50,435 bases of DNA from Catenulispora rubra. GTDB lineage: Bacteria; Actinomycetota; Actinomycetes; Streptomycetales; Catenulisporaceae. Below the pieces are notes generated by a model. That model had not been told where the DNA came from. It made no database searches and saw only the letters and a list, made by a program, of their open reading frames with translations. Position 1 is the first letter of the stretch. Each line of letters begins with the position of its first letter. Where the stretch lies: assembly GCF_015356825.1 (NCBI RefSeq), contig NZ_JAACYW010000056.1, positions 1-50,435 of the forward strand. The letters run 5' to 3'. Both the position numbers and the translations under genes were made by a program. Positions 49,957 through 50,435 of the stretch are shown here, piece after piece.

Positions 49957-49961
49957 AAATC
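49957..49961. repeat. Right copy of the 5-bp target-site duplication (AAATC)
   Basis: Identical to 31557-31561 and directly adjacent to the right terminal repeat. Confidence 0.85.
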
Positions 49962-50050
49962 CGACGCTGCGCGTGGAGACCATGCCGGTCTCGGCGATCG
50001 CCGGTCCACGAGGCAACTGCGGCGGCTGACTGACCACGCTCACCCCTGAC
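49962..50050 (-). pseudogene. 5' part of the small gene interrupted by the transposon
   Basis: On the minus strand this continues the frame joined to 31498-31561. The start is probably a GTG near 50030-50055, with VSVVSQPPQLPRGPAIAETG then MVSTRSVGF across the join. The exact start is uncertain because several GTG codons fit. Confidence 0.4.
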
Positions 50051-50082
50051 ACCCACTGGGGGTCTCTCCGCTCTGCCGCTCC

Positions 50083-50170
50083 GCATAACTTACATTATGC
50101 GGATACTGTTTCCTTGCGTAGCATTACAGAGTTGCCTTGCATTACATGTATCGCAACGTAATGAAACTGT
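50083..50170 (+). promoter_or_regulatory. AT-rich promoter/operator region before a Cys-rich gene
   Basis: This is one of the most AT-rich stretches in the window. It holds GCATAA (50083-50088) with TTATGC (50095-50100), two direct copies of GCATTACA (50121-50128 and 50139-50146), and CATTAC with GTAATG further on (50140-50163). The clustering suggests a promoter with a repressor operator for the gene starting at 50235. Confidence 0.45.
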
Positions 50171-50234
50171 ATTGCGCATGACGGTGCGGAGTGGCGGTGC
50201 GGGAGGGAGGTGCGGGGTCCGGGAAGATGGGGGT

Positions 50235-50435
50235 GTGAGTGATGAGTGGAGTGCTGGGGCGCGGCCGTTGTGCAAGTTCGAGCGGTTGGGGCGGTGTTCG
50301 CGGCCTGTGAAGGAGACGTTGCCGGGGAGTCGGGGGCGGCGGCATGAGTACTGCGATGACCCTGGGCACAATGCTGTGACGTTCAATCGGGCGCGGACGG
50401 CGGCGGCTCGGGCGGAGGCTGCTGCGGCTTCGGGG
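50235..50435 (+). CDS. Cys-rich protein, N-terminal part (runs off the right edge)
   Basis: From GTG 50235 the visible 67 residues read MSDEWSAGARPLCKFERLGR, then CSRPVKETLPGSRGRRHEYC, DDPGHNAVTFNRARTAAARA, EAAAASG. The C-x7-C and C-D-D-P-G-H pattern suggests a small zinc-binding head, followed by a charged Ala-rich helix likely to become a coiled coil. Similar heads occur in actinobacterial plasmid and mobile-element proteins, but the family is not identified. GGGGG lies just upstream as ribosome site. The preceding AT-rich region may regulate it. Confidence 0.6.
   Translation, partial: MSDEWSAGARPLCKFERLGRCSRPVKETLPGSRGRRHEYCDDPGHNAVTFNRARTAAARAEAAAASG

Overview
The window is high-GC DNA with strong G/C third-position bias, MmyB-type and TrmB/LuxR-type regulators, many SDR enzymes and leaderless-looking promoters. 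That is typical of a soil actinomycete (Streptomycetales/Catenulisporales-like). The genus cannot be fixed from sequence alone.

Positions 1-31500 look like chromosomal accessory DNA. At 1-5859 there is a GNAT fragment, a tautomerase, two SDR oxidoreductases, a divergent MmyB-type regulator and a FUSC-type transporter. At 5934-10283 there are an NTF2-like protein, a CGNR zinc-finger regulator, a small deoxyribosyltransferase-like protein, a DeoR regulator and a second SDR/MmyB divergent pair. At 10440-16848 there are a secreted beta-helix protein, an acyl-CoA thioesterase-like protein, the tail of an F420-type nitroreductase, a leaderless PadR/membrane-protein operon and a sedolisin (S53) protease. 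At 16957-22610 a four-gene minus-strand operon encodes a 78-aa secreted peptide ending in two cysteines, a 98-aa orphan, a degenerate adenylation protein and a membrane-anchored TraM-recognition-like protein; a TrmB/LuxR regulator diverges from it. At 22674-31500 there are an ABC-F remnant, an SGNH hydrolase with a beta-trefoil tail, a phosphotransferase, a HEAT-repeat protein, an ArsR/MFS operon with doubled operators, an ORF broken by two in-frame TGA codons and a DUF4265 protein.

Positions 31562-49956 form one 18.4-kb Tn3-family transposon. It has 56-bp terminal inverted repeats (49/56 identical) and a perfect 5-bp target duplication, AAATC. The interior is mosaic. It holds a DGQHR (DndB-like) protein and a ParA-like ATPase in convergent orientation, a tyrosine recombinase with an inverted-repeat site, an NB-ARC/TPR STAND protein, an intact 1006-aa Tn3 transposase, a TPR protein, two divergent serine resolvases around an almost perfectly symmetric res region, an orphan protein and a second Tn3 transposase. 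The second transposase is split by a 1.4-kb ISL3-family IS with an 8-bp duplication (CTTTTTGT).

After the transposon comes the other half of the small interrupted gene, an AT-rich promoter/operator region and the start of a Cys-rich protein that runs off the window. The most interesting candidates are the transposon cargo (DGQHR+ParA, STAND and TPR proteins, a possible undescribed defence or maintenance module), the symmetric double-resolvase locus and the small secreted peptide/adenylation-protein operon.
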